From: Flammeovirgaceae bacterium UBA2371
GTDB lineage: Bacteria > Bacteroidota > Bacteroidia > Cytophagales > Cyclobacteriaceae
NCBI GenBank assembly: GCA_002345965.1
Contig: DDTF01000041.1
Span: 1 to 42,484 of the forward strand
Reading direction: 5' to 3'
DNA length: 42,484 bases
The translations under genes were made by a program, and so were the position numbers. The notes beneath the pieces were generated by a model. That model saw nothing but the letters and a program-made list of their open reading frames with translations, made no database searches and had not been told where the DNA came from. Below are positions 7,431 through 17,566 of this stretch, piece by piece (position 1 is the stretch's first letter; every line of letters starts with the position of its first letter).

Positions 7431-9977
7431 ATGAAGTCAATTCAATTCGTAGGCCTCTCAGTGCTTGCTGCACTTTTTTTTTCATGCACACCAGAGAGCG
7501 TAGAAAAAGGAGTTTCTTATGAGCTTGCGCAAACACGGAAAGAAAGCATTAAGGACATACAATATGCTTTGCACTTTGATATTCCTCTTGAACAAAATAA
7601 AAACATAGCAGGCACCAATACCATCACCTTTCTTTACAAGAAAAATACTTCTAAAAACCTCTATCTCGATTTCAACGAGGAAGTGGATCACTTACAAGAG
7701 GTCAAAGTCAATCAAAAGGTCACGGATGTCATTTTCGAAAATGAACACATTGCTATTCCCAACACCTTGCTAGTAGAAGGCAAAAATGTAATAGAAATAA
7801 CCTTTACCGCTGGCGACCTGTCGTTGAACAGAAACGAAGAGTACCTCTATACCTTGTTCGTTCCCGATCGGGCATCTACTTGTTTCCCTGGTTTTGATCA
7901 ACCCGATTTGAAAGCATCGTTTGTACTTTCCATGTCAATACCCAATGAATGGGAAGCCATCTCCAATCAAAGCGCTACGATCACGGGCAACGCTGATGAA
8001 AAAAGGCTATACCAATTTCTGCCTACCCAGCCCATTAGCACCTACCAATTTGCTTTTGCCGCAGGTAAGTTTGAAAAAACGACTGACTCCGAGACGGGCA
8101 TGACCATGTATTACCGGGAGACAGACTCAGCCAAGGTAGCCAGCAACGTCAAAGCTATTTTTGCGCTGCACAGCGAAGCCATGGAGTGGTTGAAAAACTA
8201 CACCTCCATTGCTTATCCTTTTGAAAAAATGGACTTCGCACTGATACCTGCCTTCCAGTATGGAGGTATGGAACATCCGGGCAGTATTTTTTACAGAGAG
8301 AGCAGTTTGATTTTAGAACCCTCTGCATCGGTCAACCAACGAATGCGAAGAGCCAGTTTGATCGCCCACGAAACGGCACACATGTGGTTTGGCAATTTAG
8401 TGACGATGAAATGGTTTGAAGATGTCTGGCTCAAAGAAGTGTTTGCCAATTTTATGGCAGCAAAGATGGTGAACCCACAGTTTCCTGAGATCAATCACAA
8501 CCTGCGTTTTCTGATGGCGCATTACCCATCTGCTTATGAAATAGACAGAAGTGAGGGTGCACACCCTATACAACAAAAACTGGATAACCTGAAAAATGCT
8601 GGAACCTTGTACGGGGCCATTATCTATCAGAAAGCCCCCATCATGATGCGCAACCTGGAAACCATGATGGGCGAGGAAAGTTTTAGAAATGGACTTCGCG
8701 ATTATTTGTTGGCTTATAGTTATAGTAATGCTTCCTGGGATGACCTGGTGAACTCACTTAAAAAATTTACAGACAAAAACCTTACGTTGTGGGACCGCGC
8801 CTGGATCAAAAGCAAGGGGATGCCTGATCTGAATTACACGTTGAACAGTGAATTAACTATCCGGGTTGGTAACGATAGTATCGGAATTGTATGGCCACAG
8901 ACATTTCAATATCTATTCAATGGTGACAAGGAGGAATTAAAAGATATTTTCATTGAAAGTACCGATGGTTACACCACTCCCGTAACCAACACGCAGTCAA
9001 TGGTGATTCCCAATTATAAAGGAAGAGGATATGGGTACTTTGCAGCAGATGAACCCAGTAGAAAATATATGCTCAGCAAAGTTAGCGACATCCAAAACCC
9101 CGAGGCACGTGCTGGTGTGTGGCTAAACATTTGGGAATATGTATTAAGAGGTGAATTAGAACCCCAACAAGTAATGGAGACCATGCTCCTGGCCATTACC
9201 AAAGAGAAAGATCCACTTTTACTGGAATACGTCACCAACAGAATGAACAACTTGTTTTGGCAATTCACGAAACCTGAAGACCGCCAGCTTATCAGTAAAA
9301 ACATCGATGATACTTTATTTGAATTGATGGCACTTGAAAAGGACAATTCGTTGAAACGCGTGCTGTTCAATTGCTTCACCCGAATAGCCAGCAGCACAGA
9401 AGGAATTGAAAACCTTAGAAAGTTCTGGCAAAACGAAATGACCTTAGGACTTGATATCTCAGAGCAAGATCACATAGACCTTGCTTACGAGCTGTCACTA
9501 AGAGATCCGAAAGGAAGCAATGAAATCCTGCAAACCCAATTAAGCGATACCCAAAACCCGGATAGGAAAGAAGCAATGAAGTTTATTATGCAAGCTTTAT
9601 CCGGTGAAGCTACTCAAAGAGATGCCTTCTTTGAAAGTCTGAAGGAACCTGTCAACCGGGAGCACGAGCCGTGGGTACTGGAAGCTTTGGGCTATCTACA
9701 TCATCCCCTTCGCGCAGACCAATCCGTTCAATACATCAGGCCGAGCCTCGATATGTTGCAAGAAATTCAATTGACCGGGGACATCTTCTTTCCAAAAGGA
9801 TGGGTGGAGCAAACAGTATCCTCTTATCAATCAAAGGAAGCAGCAGATATCGTAAGACAATATTTAAAAGATAATCCAGGCCTTTCAGATAACCTGCGCA
9901 ACAAACTGCTCCAGTCGGCTGATCCGCTTTTCAGGGCAGAAAAAATTTTATCGATAAAGCAGACACGAAATATGTAA
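7431..9977 (+). CDS. M1 family zinc aminopeptidase, lipoprotein
   Basis: An 848-residue protein with a lipoprotein signal (lipobox FFSC, Cys19), so anchored in the cell envelope. It has the N-terminal beta-saddle (about 40-215), then the thermolysin-like catalytic domain with GGMEHPG at 278-284 (the family GAMEN-type exopeptidase motif) and HETAH-x18-E (His313, Glu314, His317, Glu336). A C-terminal ERAP1-like helical domain spans about 480-840. All catalytic elements are present, so it should release N-terminal residues from oligopeptides. It lies between the SRPBCC gene (3 bp) and the deacetylase gene (28 bp); with the permease further downstream this suggests peptide uptake and breakdown. 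Confidence 0.92.
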   Translation: MKSIQFVGLSVLAALFFSCTPESVEKGVSYELAQTRKESIKDIQYALHFDIPLEQNKNIAGTNTITFLYKKNTSKNLYLDFNEEVDHLQEVKVNQKVTDVIFENEHIAIPNTLLVEGKNVIEITFTAGDLSLNRNEEYLYTLFVPDRASTCFPGFDQPDLKASFVLSMSIPNEWEAISNQSATITGNADEKRLYQFLPTQPISTYQFAFAAGKFEKTTDSETGMTMYYRETDSAKVASNVKAIFALHSEAMEWLKNYTSIAYPFEKMDFALIPAFQYGGMEHPGSIFYRESSLILEPSASVNQRMRRASLIAHETAHMWFGNLVTMKWFEDVWLKEVFANFMAAKMVNPQFPEINHNLRFLMAHYPSAYEIDRSEGAHPIQQKLDNLKNAGTLYGAIIYQKAPIMMRNLETMMGEESFRNGLRDYLLAYSYSNASWDDLVNSLKKFTDKNLTLWDRAWIKSKGMPDLNYTLNSELTIRVGNDSIGIVWPQTFQYLFNGDKEELKDIFIESTDGYTTPVTNTQSMVIPNYKGRGYGYFAADEPSRKYMLSKVSDIQNPEARAGVWLNIWEYVLRGELEPQQVMETMLLAITKEKDPLLLEYVTNRMNNLFWQFTKPEDRQLISKNIDDTLFELMALEKDNSLKRVLFNCFTRIASSTEGIENLRKFWQNEMTLGLDISEQDHIDLAYELSLRDPKGSNEILQTQLSDTQNPDRKEAMKFIMQALSGEATQRDAFFESLKEPVNREHEPWVLEALGYLHHPLRADQSVQYIRPSLDMLQEIQLTGDIFFPKGWVEQTVSSYQSKEAADIVRQYLKDNPGLSDNLRNKLLQSADPLFRAEKILSIKQTRNM

Positions 9978-10005
9978 ATTGAAATGATCAACTAACCTTA
10001 CCCTC

Positions 10006-10971
10006 ATGAAAGTATTTACATCACTCTTTTTGAGCTTGCTGCTTTTTAGCTGCGACTATAACACACAACAGGTTGCCACTGAGGAGCCCGTAGATCAAAA
10101 GTGGACCTGGGAGACTGAACGATTTGAAAAAGCGGTGAACCAGGTTCGCGCTGGCAGAGACCTTACGCCCAAGACCTGGCCCAACGGAGCCAAAGTAGCA
10201 GTGCTGCTCTCCTTTGATGTAGACAATGAAACAGTTGCCTGGTGGGATGGTGAACCTACCATTTCTGATCTCTCGCGCGGGGAGTACGGTTCCCGCGTGG
10301 CCCTGAGAAGAGTGGTGGATCTATTGGAAAAGCATAACGTTCCCGCTTCGTTCTTTATCCCGGCATTAAGTTTACACCTGGCCCCTCAAATGGCGGATGA
10401 GATCAAACGACTGCCTCGACATGAGTTTGCCGTGCATGGGTGGATTCATGAGCGCAACACAAGAGTGCCTGCCGACAAGGAGCGTGAAATGGTGATCAAC
10501 GCCAAAAAAATGCTGACTGAATTAACGGGTGAAACTCCTGTCGGGTATCGCGCCCCTTCTTGGAATTTTAGCGCTGCTACTCCTGCAATCATTCAAGAAG
10601 TAGGATTTTTATATGAAAGCTCAATGATGTCGGATGACAGGCCGTATGAATTGGTGATCAATGGAAAGCCTTCCGGTATTGTAGAGCTACCGGTAGAGTG
10701 GATATTAGATGATGCACCACTGCTCAATCCAAGGGGTAACAACTATGCCAACCCCCGGGAGTTACTTGAAGTTTTGAAAGATGAATTTGATGTGGCTTAC
10801 GATGAAGGCACCATGTTTTTGATGACCATGCATCCTCATATCAGCGGGCACCGATCGCGTATTGTGGCATTGGAAGAGTTGATTCGATACATCCAATCCA
10901 AAGACAAAGTTTGGTTTGCCACGCATCAGGAAGCCGCTGAATATGTAAAAGCACAAGCAGGACTTCAATGA
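10006..10971 (+). CDS. NodB-type polysaccharide deacetylase-family lipoprotein
   Basis: A 321-residue predicted lipoprotein (lipobox LFSC, Cys16). The NodB homology domain starts near residue 62: SFDVDNE (Asp71, Asp73), HGWIHERN (His144, His148), GYRAPSWNFS (179-188) and a late MTMHPHISGH (His276, His278). The domain resembles the peptidoglycan deacetylase-like / PuuE-like branch of the family, whose members act on cyclic amides as well as on N-acetylated sugars, so the substrate is open. It sits 28 bp after the M1 aminopeptidase and 23 bp before an APC permease, within a peptide and amino-acid context, which argues for an envelope role linked to murein or amide turnover. Confidence 0.82.
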   Translation: MKVFTSLFLSLLLFSCDYNTQQVATEEPVDQKWTWETERFEKAVNQVRAGRDLTPKTWPNGAKVAVLLSFDVDNETVAWWDGEPTISDLSRGEYGSRVALRRVVDLLEKHNVPASFFIPALSLHLAPQMADEIKRLPRHEFAVHGWIHERNTRVPADKEREMVINAKKMLTELTGETPVGYRAPSWNFSAATPAIIQEVGFLYESSMMSDDRPYELVINGKPSGIVELPVEWILDDAPLLNPRGNNYANPRELLEVLKDEFDVAYDEGTMFLMTMHPHISGHRSRIVALEELIRYIQSKDKVWFATHQEAAEYVKAQAGLQ

Positions 10972-10994
10972 TACTTCCTCGATAAGCCTCTGCC

Positions 10995-12272
10995 GTGAGC
11001 CAATTTATTCGCGCCATTCGAAAATGGGACCTGGTGTTGTTGATGATCAACACCATTATCGGTGCAGGTATATTTGGGCTTCCTTCCAAAGTATTTCAAC
11101 TCTCTGGCACCTACAGTATACTGGCCTTTGTAGTCTGCGCCCTGGTTATTTTTAACATCATCATTTGTTTTGCAGAAGTAGGTAGCCGATTCGACAAAAC
11201 AGGCGGCCCCTATATATACATATTGGAAGCATTCGGAAGCTTTCCTGCTTTCATCATGGGATGGTTGCTCTTATGGTCACGCATAATATCCTATGCTGCT
11301 TTGATCAATTTATTGGTAACCTATAGTTCTTATTATCATCCTGCACTCAATCACTTTGTTCCGCGCTTATTGATCATGGTGATACTCACTGCACTATTAA
11401 CAGGCATCAACTATGTGGGAGTAAAAAAGACTACCACGGTCAATAACTTTTTAACCATCGGAAAAATGGTGCCGTTGGTTATTTTTATTTTGGTGGGTCT
11501 ATTTTTTTTACAACCAGAGCTCCTCTCCTTCCAGGAGATGCCTGAGTTCAATAATTTTTCATCCTCCGTTCTTTTGCTGGTTTTTGCCTTTGGCGGTTTT
11601 GAAGTGGTGGTGATCAACTCCGGTGAGATGAAGAATCCCAATAAGATTGTGCCCTATGCGTTGATCATCTCTGCCCTGATCGTGATGGTGCTTTACGGAT
11701 CAATCCAACTGGTATCGGTAGGCACACTTCCCGGACTGGGCAATTCAGAAAAACCCCTGGCTGATGCCGCTCAAAGTTTTATGGGAGATTTTGGAGGTAA
11801 CCTTATTACCATTGGTGCCATCGTTTCTATTGTAGGCGCCTTGAATGCGATACTGCTGGTGGGCTCGCGTTTATTATTTGCCTTAAGTGACGAGGAACAA
11901 TTGCCACAAACACTCTCCACCATTCATGAAAAATACCGCACCCCTACTGTAGCTCTATTTGTATTTACAGTTATCTCATTAATTATTGCTGTTACCGGGT
12001 CTTTCATTTATGCCATCACCATCACTGCAATCATTCGCACTGTGATGTATGCCATGGTGTGTGGCGCGCTGATCAAATTGAGAAAACAGGATAAGAAAGG
12101 AAAAGAGGCAGCGTATATAATTCCTCACGGAAAATTATTTGCATTGACAGGAATTCTATTTTCTATTTGGTTATTCTCCAGTTCACAGTTGGTAGAAATG
12201 AGAGATGTATTGATCTGTATTTTGGTTGGCGTTGTCACATACTGGATATATAAGAAGTCAAAGGGAATTTAA
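10995..12272 (+). CDS. APC superfamily amino-acid permease
   Basis: A 425-residue membrane protein with about 12 hydrophobic segments. Near the N-terminus MINTIIGAGIFGLP is the TM1 GxGIFG substrate-binding motif of the amino acid-polyamine-organocation family. FAFGGFEVVVINSGEMKNP (TM6 and following loop) is also typical. GTG at 10995 is chosen as start because the first ATG would remove half of TM1. It probably imports amino acids by proton or sodium symport or exchange; the substrate cannot be read. Last gene of the apparent 6927-12272 operon. No clear terminator follows in the 168 bp before the next gene. Confidence 0.87.
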   Translation: MSQFIRAIRKWDLVLLMINTIIGAGIFGLPSKVFQLSGTYSILAFVVCALVIFNIIICFAEVGSRFDKTGGPYIYILEAFGSFPAFIMGWLLLWSRIISYAALINLLVTYSSYYHPALNHFVPRLLIMVILTALLTGINYVGVKKTTTVNNFLTIGKMVPLVIFILVGLFFLQPELLSFQEMPEFNNFSSSVLLLVFAFGGFEVVVINSGEMKNPNKIVPYALIISALIVMVLYGSIQLVSVGTLPGLGNSEKPLADAAQSFMGDFGGNLITIGAIVSIVGALNAILLVGSRLLFALSDEEQLPQTLSTIHEKYRTPTVALFVFTVISLIIAVTGSFIYAITITAIIRTVMYAMVCGALIKLRKQDKKGKEAAYIIPHGKLFALTGILFSIWLFSSSQLVEMRDVLICILVGVVTYWIYKKSKGI

Positions 12273-12440
12273 TATCAATCCGGGACCGAACCCAACTGGT
12301 CGTAAAGACACCCCATTGTCATTTATCACCCAAACAGGCGAAAATCGATGATCTCAATTGTTGGTCTGATTTCTTAATGAATAATTATTCTATCTTGAGT
12401 AACCTTTAACAGAAAGAGAGGTTTTTGGTTAAAACCTGCC

Positions 12441-14810
12441 ATGATTGCCAATTACTTGAAGATTGCTCTCCGTAACCTCAATCGTCACAAAGGATACACC
12501 ATTATATCCGTTAGCGGGCTGGCGTTAGGATTAGCCTGTTGCCTTACCCTTTTACTTTACATTCAGCACGAATTAAGTTACGACACCTACCATCACAACA
12601 ATAATCGCATCTATCGATTGGTGACCGATGTAGAAGGCTCAAGCTATGGCAGTATTGCTAAAGTGCATGGCCCCTGGGGTCCTACAGCGTTAAGTGAACT
12701 GCCAGAAGTGGAATCCATGACACGTTTTGTTTTCGCTAATCAAACACTTTTCACTGTCGGTGAATTAAAAGCCTATGAAAATAATGGCTTCATTACTGAC
12801 TCAACAGTCTTCCATCTGTTCGATTTCAAAATCATTAACGGAGATGCAAGCTCCGCCCTTACCCGACCAGATGGGATCGTCATTACGGAAAGCCTGGCCC
12901 AAAAATATTTTAATAATCAAAACCCACTAGGTAAAACCATCACGCTTAACAACGAACTAGAAGCTGAAGTTACCGCAGTGATCGAAGACGTTCCCACCAA
13001 CTCTCACTTTACCTTTACTTTTCTTTTGCCTATGTCTGGGTATAATCACCCGGACAAAGCAAGCTGGAGACTCTGGAATCAATTTTATACTTACCTCTTA
13101 CTAAAGGATGGCGCAAGCCCTACAGTGGTTAGTAACAAGTTTAAAGATTTACTTCCCTCCTACCTTGAAGCAGAAGTCGCTGAGTCGTATATCCCCTACC
13201 TTCAATCGCTTACATCTATTCATTTAGGATCGCATCTATTCAGAGAGATTGAGGCGAATTCTGATATCACTTATCTCTACGTGTTTGGCGCCATTGGAGT
13301 ATTAATACTTTTTATCTCTTCCATCAATTTCATCAACCTCACTACCGCCAGGGCGCTGACGAGGATGAAGGAAGTGGGAATAAGAAAAACATCAGGTGCC
13401 GCCCGATCTCAATTGATCATTCAATACTTGAGTGAAGCTTTGATCATCAGTTATATTTCACTGGCACTTGGGTTTCTTCTGTTTTATGTGTTTTTACCCT
13501 CATTCAATACACTGACTGGCAAAACACTCTCTTTGCTTGCTAATGGCAATAACCTGTTTTATGGCTTAGCCTTTTTTGCAACTACTATCACGGGATTACT
13601 ATCAGGCAGCTACCCTGCTTTTTATCTGGCCAGCCAAAAACCATCGGAAGTACTGAAAGGAAAAACAAAAACCTCTGGAAGTAATACCACCAGAAAAGCA
13701 TTGGTAATTATACAATTTGCAATATCAGCCTTTCTCATCATCTCAGCAGCTATCATTTTTCAGCAACTGTCTTATATCCAATCTAAAAAGTTAGGGTTCA
13801 ATCCGAGTGAACTTATTACCATCCCCATTCAAGACAACGTCATGAGGGATAAAGCTGAAGTAATAAAAAGTGAGCTTCTGGGTAGTCCTGAAATCGAAGG
13901 AGTGACTGTTTCAGGGGGTCTGCCTGGAGGTAACGACTGGGGTATACCTTTAGTTATAGAAGGAATGGACCCTGATCAGATTCCTCCTATGCGTGTCCTT
14001 GCTGTGGGACATGATTTCATCAATACCTTTCAAATGGAGATAGCGTCTGGCAGAGATTTCTCTAAAGATTATGCAAGCGATACGATTGCCTACATTATCA
14101 ATGAAGAGGCAGCCAGGCAGTTGGGCTGGCAAAATCCCCTGGACCATCGAATCAGTATGCCAGCTGTAGGAAGACCACCGGGTTCAGTGATAGGGGTAAT
14201 CAAGGATTTCCATTTCCGGTCATTGAAAGAAAAGATTGCTCCGGTGGTGTTGTTTATTCCTCCAGCGAGTTGGTCGAGCTACTATACCATTAGAATCAAA
14301 ACGGACAGAATGCAGGCTGGCTTAAATGCAGTGGAGAATATTTGGAATCAATTCGATACCACTCATCCGTTTACCTATACTTTCTTCGATGAAACCTATG
14401 GCCGGATGTATGATGCAGAAAATAGGCTGGGAACCTTGGTGGCCTACTTTACTTTCATTGGAATATTCATTGCGTGCCTTGGTCTGTTTAGTTTGTCATC
14501 ATTTATGGCAGCACAAAGAACCAAGGAGATAGGCATACGTAAAGTAATGGGTGCGTCAGTAAAATCCATTACTGTGATGCTCACCAAAGAATTAATCCTT
14601 CTTGTCTTGTTGGGTTTCATAGTGGCTGTTCCTGTTGGATACTACATTATGAAACAATGGCTCGGTGACTTTGCCTATCGAGTAAGCATTCGACCCGAAA
14701 TCTTCGTGATTACAGCGCTTGTAACTTTGACCATCGCCATTATTACTGTCAGCTTCAAAGTGATTCGTGCAAGCTCAAAAAATCCTGTTGAAGCCCTCAG
14801 GGCCGAATAA
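12441..14810 (+). CDS. MacB/FtsX-type ABC transporter permease (paralogue 1)
   Basis: A 789-residue inner-membrane protein with the duplicated Bacteroidota architecture: TM1 (about 18-40), periplasmic MacB_PCD domain, FtsX core with three TM segments (about 280-305, 334-352, 372-398), TM5 (about 421-445), a second periplasmic domain, and a second FtsX core (about 666-690, 717-740, 754-775). EIGIRKVMGASV, the cytoplasmic coupling motif, is present, and a variant occurs in the first half (EVGIRKTSGA). Such proteins work in MacB-type mechanotransmission complexes exporting peptides or lipids or signalling across the membrane. No ATPase gene is adjacent. It is followed after 160 bp by a paralogue at 14971. 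Confidence 0.88.
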   Translation: MIANYLKIALRNLNRHKGYTIISVSGLALGLACCLTLLLYIQHELSYDTYHHNNNRIYRLVTDVEGSSYGSIAKVHGPWGPTALSELPEVESMTRFVFANQTLFTVGELKAYENNGFITDSTVFHLFDFKIINGDASSALTRPDGIVITESLAQKYFNNQNPLGKTITLNNELEAEVTAVIEDVPTNSHFTFTFLLPMSGYNHPDKASWRLWNQFYTYLLLKDGASPTVVSNKFKDLLPSYLEAEVAESYIPYLQSLTSIHLGSHLFREIEANSDITYLYVFGAIGVLILFISSINFINLTTARALTRMKEVGIRKTSGAARSQLIIQYLSEALIISYISLALGFLLFYVFLPSFNTLTGKTLSLLANGNNLFYGLAFFATTITGLLSGSYPAFYLASQKPSEVLKGKTKTSGSNTTRKALVIIQFAISAFLIISAAIIFQQLSYIQSKKLGFNPSELITIPIQDNVMRDKAEVIKSELLGSPEIEGVTVSGGLPGGNDWGIPLVIEGMDPDQIPPMRVLAVGHDFINTFQMEIASGRDFSKDYASDTIAYIINEEAARQLGWQNPLDHRISMPAVGRPPGSVIGVIKDFHFRSLKEKIAPVVLFIPPASWSSYYTIRIKTDRMQAGLNAVENIWNQFDTTHPFTYTFFDETYGRMYDAENRLGTLVAYFTFIGIFIACLGLFSLSSFMAAQRTKEIGIRKVMGASVKSITVMLTKELILLVLLGFIVAVPVGYYIMKQWLGDFAYRVSIRPEIFVITALVTLTIAIITVSFKVIRASSKNPVEALRAE

Positions 14811-14970
14811 TGTTCACTATTGTGTCTAAACGATCGTATTCGGACACAAATTTGAATCAAAATGTCCCTAGTTCCGGGTTATAAAGACTGAATGAAGCAA
14901 TATTAGTTCATGGCATGCAACTTGATCCTAAGCAAATTGTCATTAACCTATCCTTCAACTAACATTTGAC

Positions 14971-17424
14971 ATGATCAGTAATTACCTCAAAGTTGCCTTA
15001 AGAAGTATATTTAGAAATAAACTTACTGCGGTGATCAATATCGCGGGTCTTGCATTGGCCATGGCATGTGCACTGCTCATCTACCTGTACATTATGGATG
15101 AGGTGAGCTACGATCAGTACAACAGTAAGGCCGATCGAATTTATCGTGTAAGACGAGATTTCAAATCTCCCGATGGCACCGTCAATCTGCGCCTGGGAAA
15201 TGTAGCACCTCCTATTGGTCCCTTACTGAAAAATGATTTTGGCGAAATTGAAGAACTGGCAAGAACCCTCCACACTACTCTGGTAATTGGCCTGGAAGAA
15301 AATGGTGTGCTGAAGAAAAACTTTTCGGAAGAAAGACTTTTTATGGCAGAGCCTTCCATCTTCAAAATATTTGATATCCAGGTATTGGAGGGAGATCCAA
15401 ATACCGGCCTTGCCCGGCCATTTACGGTCATGCTCTCAGAGACAGCAGCTAAAAAATATTTTGACAGCAAAAGCAATGTGATAGGAAAAAGACTTCGCGC
15501 CAATAATGCGTTCGATATTGAAGTAACAGGAGTTTACAAAGACTTTCCTGACCAAGCCCATTGGCATCCTGAAATGCTTGCGTCCTTCAGCACTTTGGAA
15601 AACGATGAGATTTACGGAAGACGTGGCCTGGAAAGCAATTGGGGAAACAATGCCTTTGGCACCTATTTCTTACTTGAAGAAGGTGCCGATCCAAAAAAAC
15701 TGGAAGCACAGTTTCCAGCCTTTCTTGAGAAGCACTTTGCTCCGTTTGTGATTTCCAATTTTGGAATGCCACAGGATTTTTCAGCTTCGAAGGTTACTGC
15801 TCTCTATGCTCAGAAAGTTACTGACATTCATCTCCATTCCCACCTCGATGATGAGGTGGAGATAAACGGAAACATCAACAACGTGTACATGATGGGAGTG
15901 ATAGGGCTCTTCATCGTTTTTATCGCCAGTTTTAATTTTGTAAACCTATCTACAGCTCGTGCCACCAAACGCGCCAAAGAAGTGGGTTTACGCAAAGTGG
16001 TAGGTGCAGTGCGCGGACAACTGATTGCTCAATATCTGAGTGAGTCTGTTCTTGTAAGCCTGCTGGCCATGACTCTTTCTTTGGGGCTCGCATTCATTGG
16101 ACTGGATTGGCTCAATGCTTTTACCCAAAAGAGTTTGTCATTCAATTTCTTTCAAGCACCCACACTACTTATTGGGCTCATTATCGTGTCAATAGTAATT
16201 GGATTGCTTGCTGGCATTTACCCTGCATTTATTGTTTCTGGTTTTAAACCAGCCCTTACACTGAAGGGACAGCAAGGGTCTGCCAAAGGAAAAGGGACTA
16301 TAAGAAAAATCCTGGTGGTGTCGCAATTTTCAATTTCTATTGTATTGCTCATTGCAACAGCTATAACTATTCAACAATTGAATTTTCTCAACTCCAGAGA
16401 TTTGGGTTTTGACAAGGACCAGGTGGTGACACTCGGTTATTTCAGAGAACTGGATCCCTCCTATGAAGCCTTCCAAAATGAATTACTGCGCTCTTCAGCC
16501 ATTAAAAATACAGGACGATCCAGTCGGGTACCTACAGGAAGGCTATTGGATAGTCAGGGAGCACCTCGAATAGCCATGGGTGATAGTCTGGTGAATACAT
16601 CTGTCTCTACCAAGAATGTAAGAATTGACGAAGGATTTTTTCCTACTTATGGTATGGAGATAGTGGCAGGAAGAAATTTTTCCAAATCCATAGAGACCGA
16701 TGACTCCATCGCATTCATCATCAATGAAACTGCAGCCAGAGCCTATGGTTTCAATTCTCCAGAAGATGGAATTGACAAAGACTTTGGCTATGGGGGTGTG
16801 AACGGAAAGCTGATTGGAGTGGTTAAAGATTTTCATTTCGAATCGCTGCACCAGGATATTATCCCCATCGTTTTTCACCACGGAAGATTTAACGCTATCT
16901 CCGTAAAGATTGCTGGTGGCAATCTGCAGCAAGGCCTTCAGCAAATCGAAAAAGTTTGGAATCAGTTCCTGCCCAATCGCCCATTTGAATATCAGTTTCT
17001 GGATGAAAGGTATCGCCAATTGTATGAGGCAGAACAAAGTCAAGGTCAGCTATTCGCTGTCTTCTCCGGGCTTGCCATATTTATCGCCTGTCTGGGTTTA
17101 TTTGGGCTCGCTACCTTCAATACCCTGCAACGGGTAAAGGAAATTGGAATCAGGAAAGTGTTAGGCGCCTCTGTGCCAAACATCTTGAGATTACTCTCTA
17201 CAGAAATTGTAGTACTGATTATCGTGTCAAACGTTATTGCATGGCCTGTAGCCTGGTATTTGATGGGCCAATGGCTGGATTCCTTTGCATATCATATCAA
17301 CATGAATCTGCTCATCTATCTGATTTCAGGGATTGTTGCAGTGTTGATCGCATTGGTAACAGTGAGCACACAAACTGTGAAAGCGGCCATGACAAACCCA
17401 TCCAGCACATTACGCTACGAATAG
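14971..17424 (+). CDS. MacB/FtsX-type ABC transporter permease (paralogue 2)
   Basis: An 817-residue paralogue of the preceding gene with the same layout: N-terminal TM (about 18-41), periplasmic MacB_PCD region, FtsX core (about 305-430), second periplasmic region, and C-terminal FtsX core (about 690-805). Coupling motifs EVGLRKVVGA and EIGIRKVLGASV are visible after the first and second core. Sequence divergence is considerable, so the duplication is old. The cognate ATPase must be elsewhere. The pair could form a heterodimeric permease or two separate transporters. Downstream lies the arg leader; a short AACCTTT/AAAGGTT hairpin at about 17458-17473 without a T-tract is not a convincing terminator. 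Confidence 0.87.
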   Translation: MISNYLKVALRSIFRNKLTAVINIAGLALAMACALLIYLYIMDEVSYDQYNSKADRIYRVRRDFKSPDGTVNLRLGNVAPPIGPLLKNDFGEIEELARTLHTTLVIGLEENGVLKKNFSEERLFMAEPSIFKIFDIQVLEGDPNTGLARPFTVMLSETAAKKYFDSKSNVIGKRLRANNAFDIEVTGVYKDFPDQAHWHPEMLASFSTLENDEIYGRRGLESNWGNNAFGTYFLLEEGADPKKLEAQFPAFLEKHFAPFVISNFGMPQDFSASKVTALYAQKVTDIHLHSHLDDEVEINGNINNVYMMGVIGLFIVFIASFNFVNLSTARATKRAKEVGLRKVVGAVRGQLIAQYLSESVLVSLLAMTLSLGLAFIGLDWLNAFTQKSLSFNFFQAPTLLIGLIIVSIVIGLLAGIYPAFIVSGFKPALTLKGQQGSAKGKGTIRKILVVSQFSISIVLLIATAITIQQLNFLNSRDLGFDKDQVVTLGYFRELDPSYEAFQNELLRSSAIKNTGRSSRVPTGRLLDSQGAPRIAMGDSLVNTSVSTKNVRIDEGFFPTYGMEIVAGRNFSKSIETDDSIAFIINETAARAYGFNSPEDGIDKDFGYGGVNGKLIGVVKDFHFESLHQDIIPIVFHHGRFNAISVKIAGGNLQQGLQQIEKVWNQFLPNRPFEYQFLDERYRQLYEAEQSQGQLFAVFSGLAIFIACLGLFGLATFNTLQRVKEIGIRKVLGASVPNILRLLSTEIVVLIIVSNVIAWPVAWYLMGQWLDSFAYHINMNLLIYLISGIVAVLIALVTVSTQTVKAAMTNPSSTLRYE

Positions 17425-17527
17425 CTGTATGTTCTGGTTTGTGGTTTGATGTGAAGTAAACCTTTTGAAAGGTTGGAGGTCTAACCATCGCCTACTGGTT
17501 GTTAGGGTAAAAAATTACATGAAAGGG

Positions 17528-17560
17528 TTGATTTATTCGAATTAATACCGTTTACCTTTG
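17528..17560 (+). promoter_or_regulatory. Bacteroidota-type promoter of the arginine operon
   Basis: TTG at 17528-17530 and TACCTTTG at 17553-17560 are separated by 22 bp, matching the TTG-N17-23-TAnnTTTG consensus of Bacteroidota primary sigma promoters. Transcription would start near 17566-17568, giving a leader of about 200-270 nt before the first gene. Confidence 0.55.
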
Positions 17561-17566
17561 TAACAG

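Noticed and set aside
16543..17043. 166-codon ORF antisense to the second ABC permease
   Set aside because: Shadow of a real coding frame with conserved FtsX motifs on the plus strand.
17458..17473. Hairpin AACCTTT/AAAGGTT after the second ABC permease as terminator
   Set aside because: Short A/T-rich stem without a T-tract.
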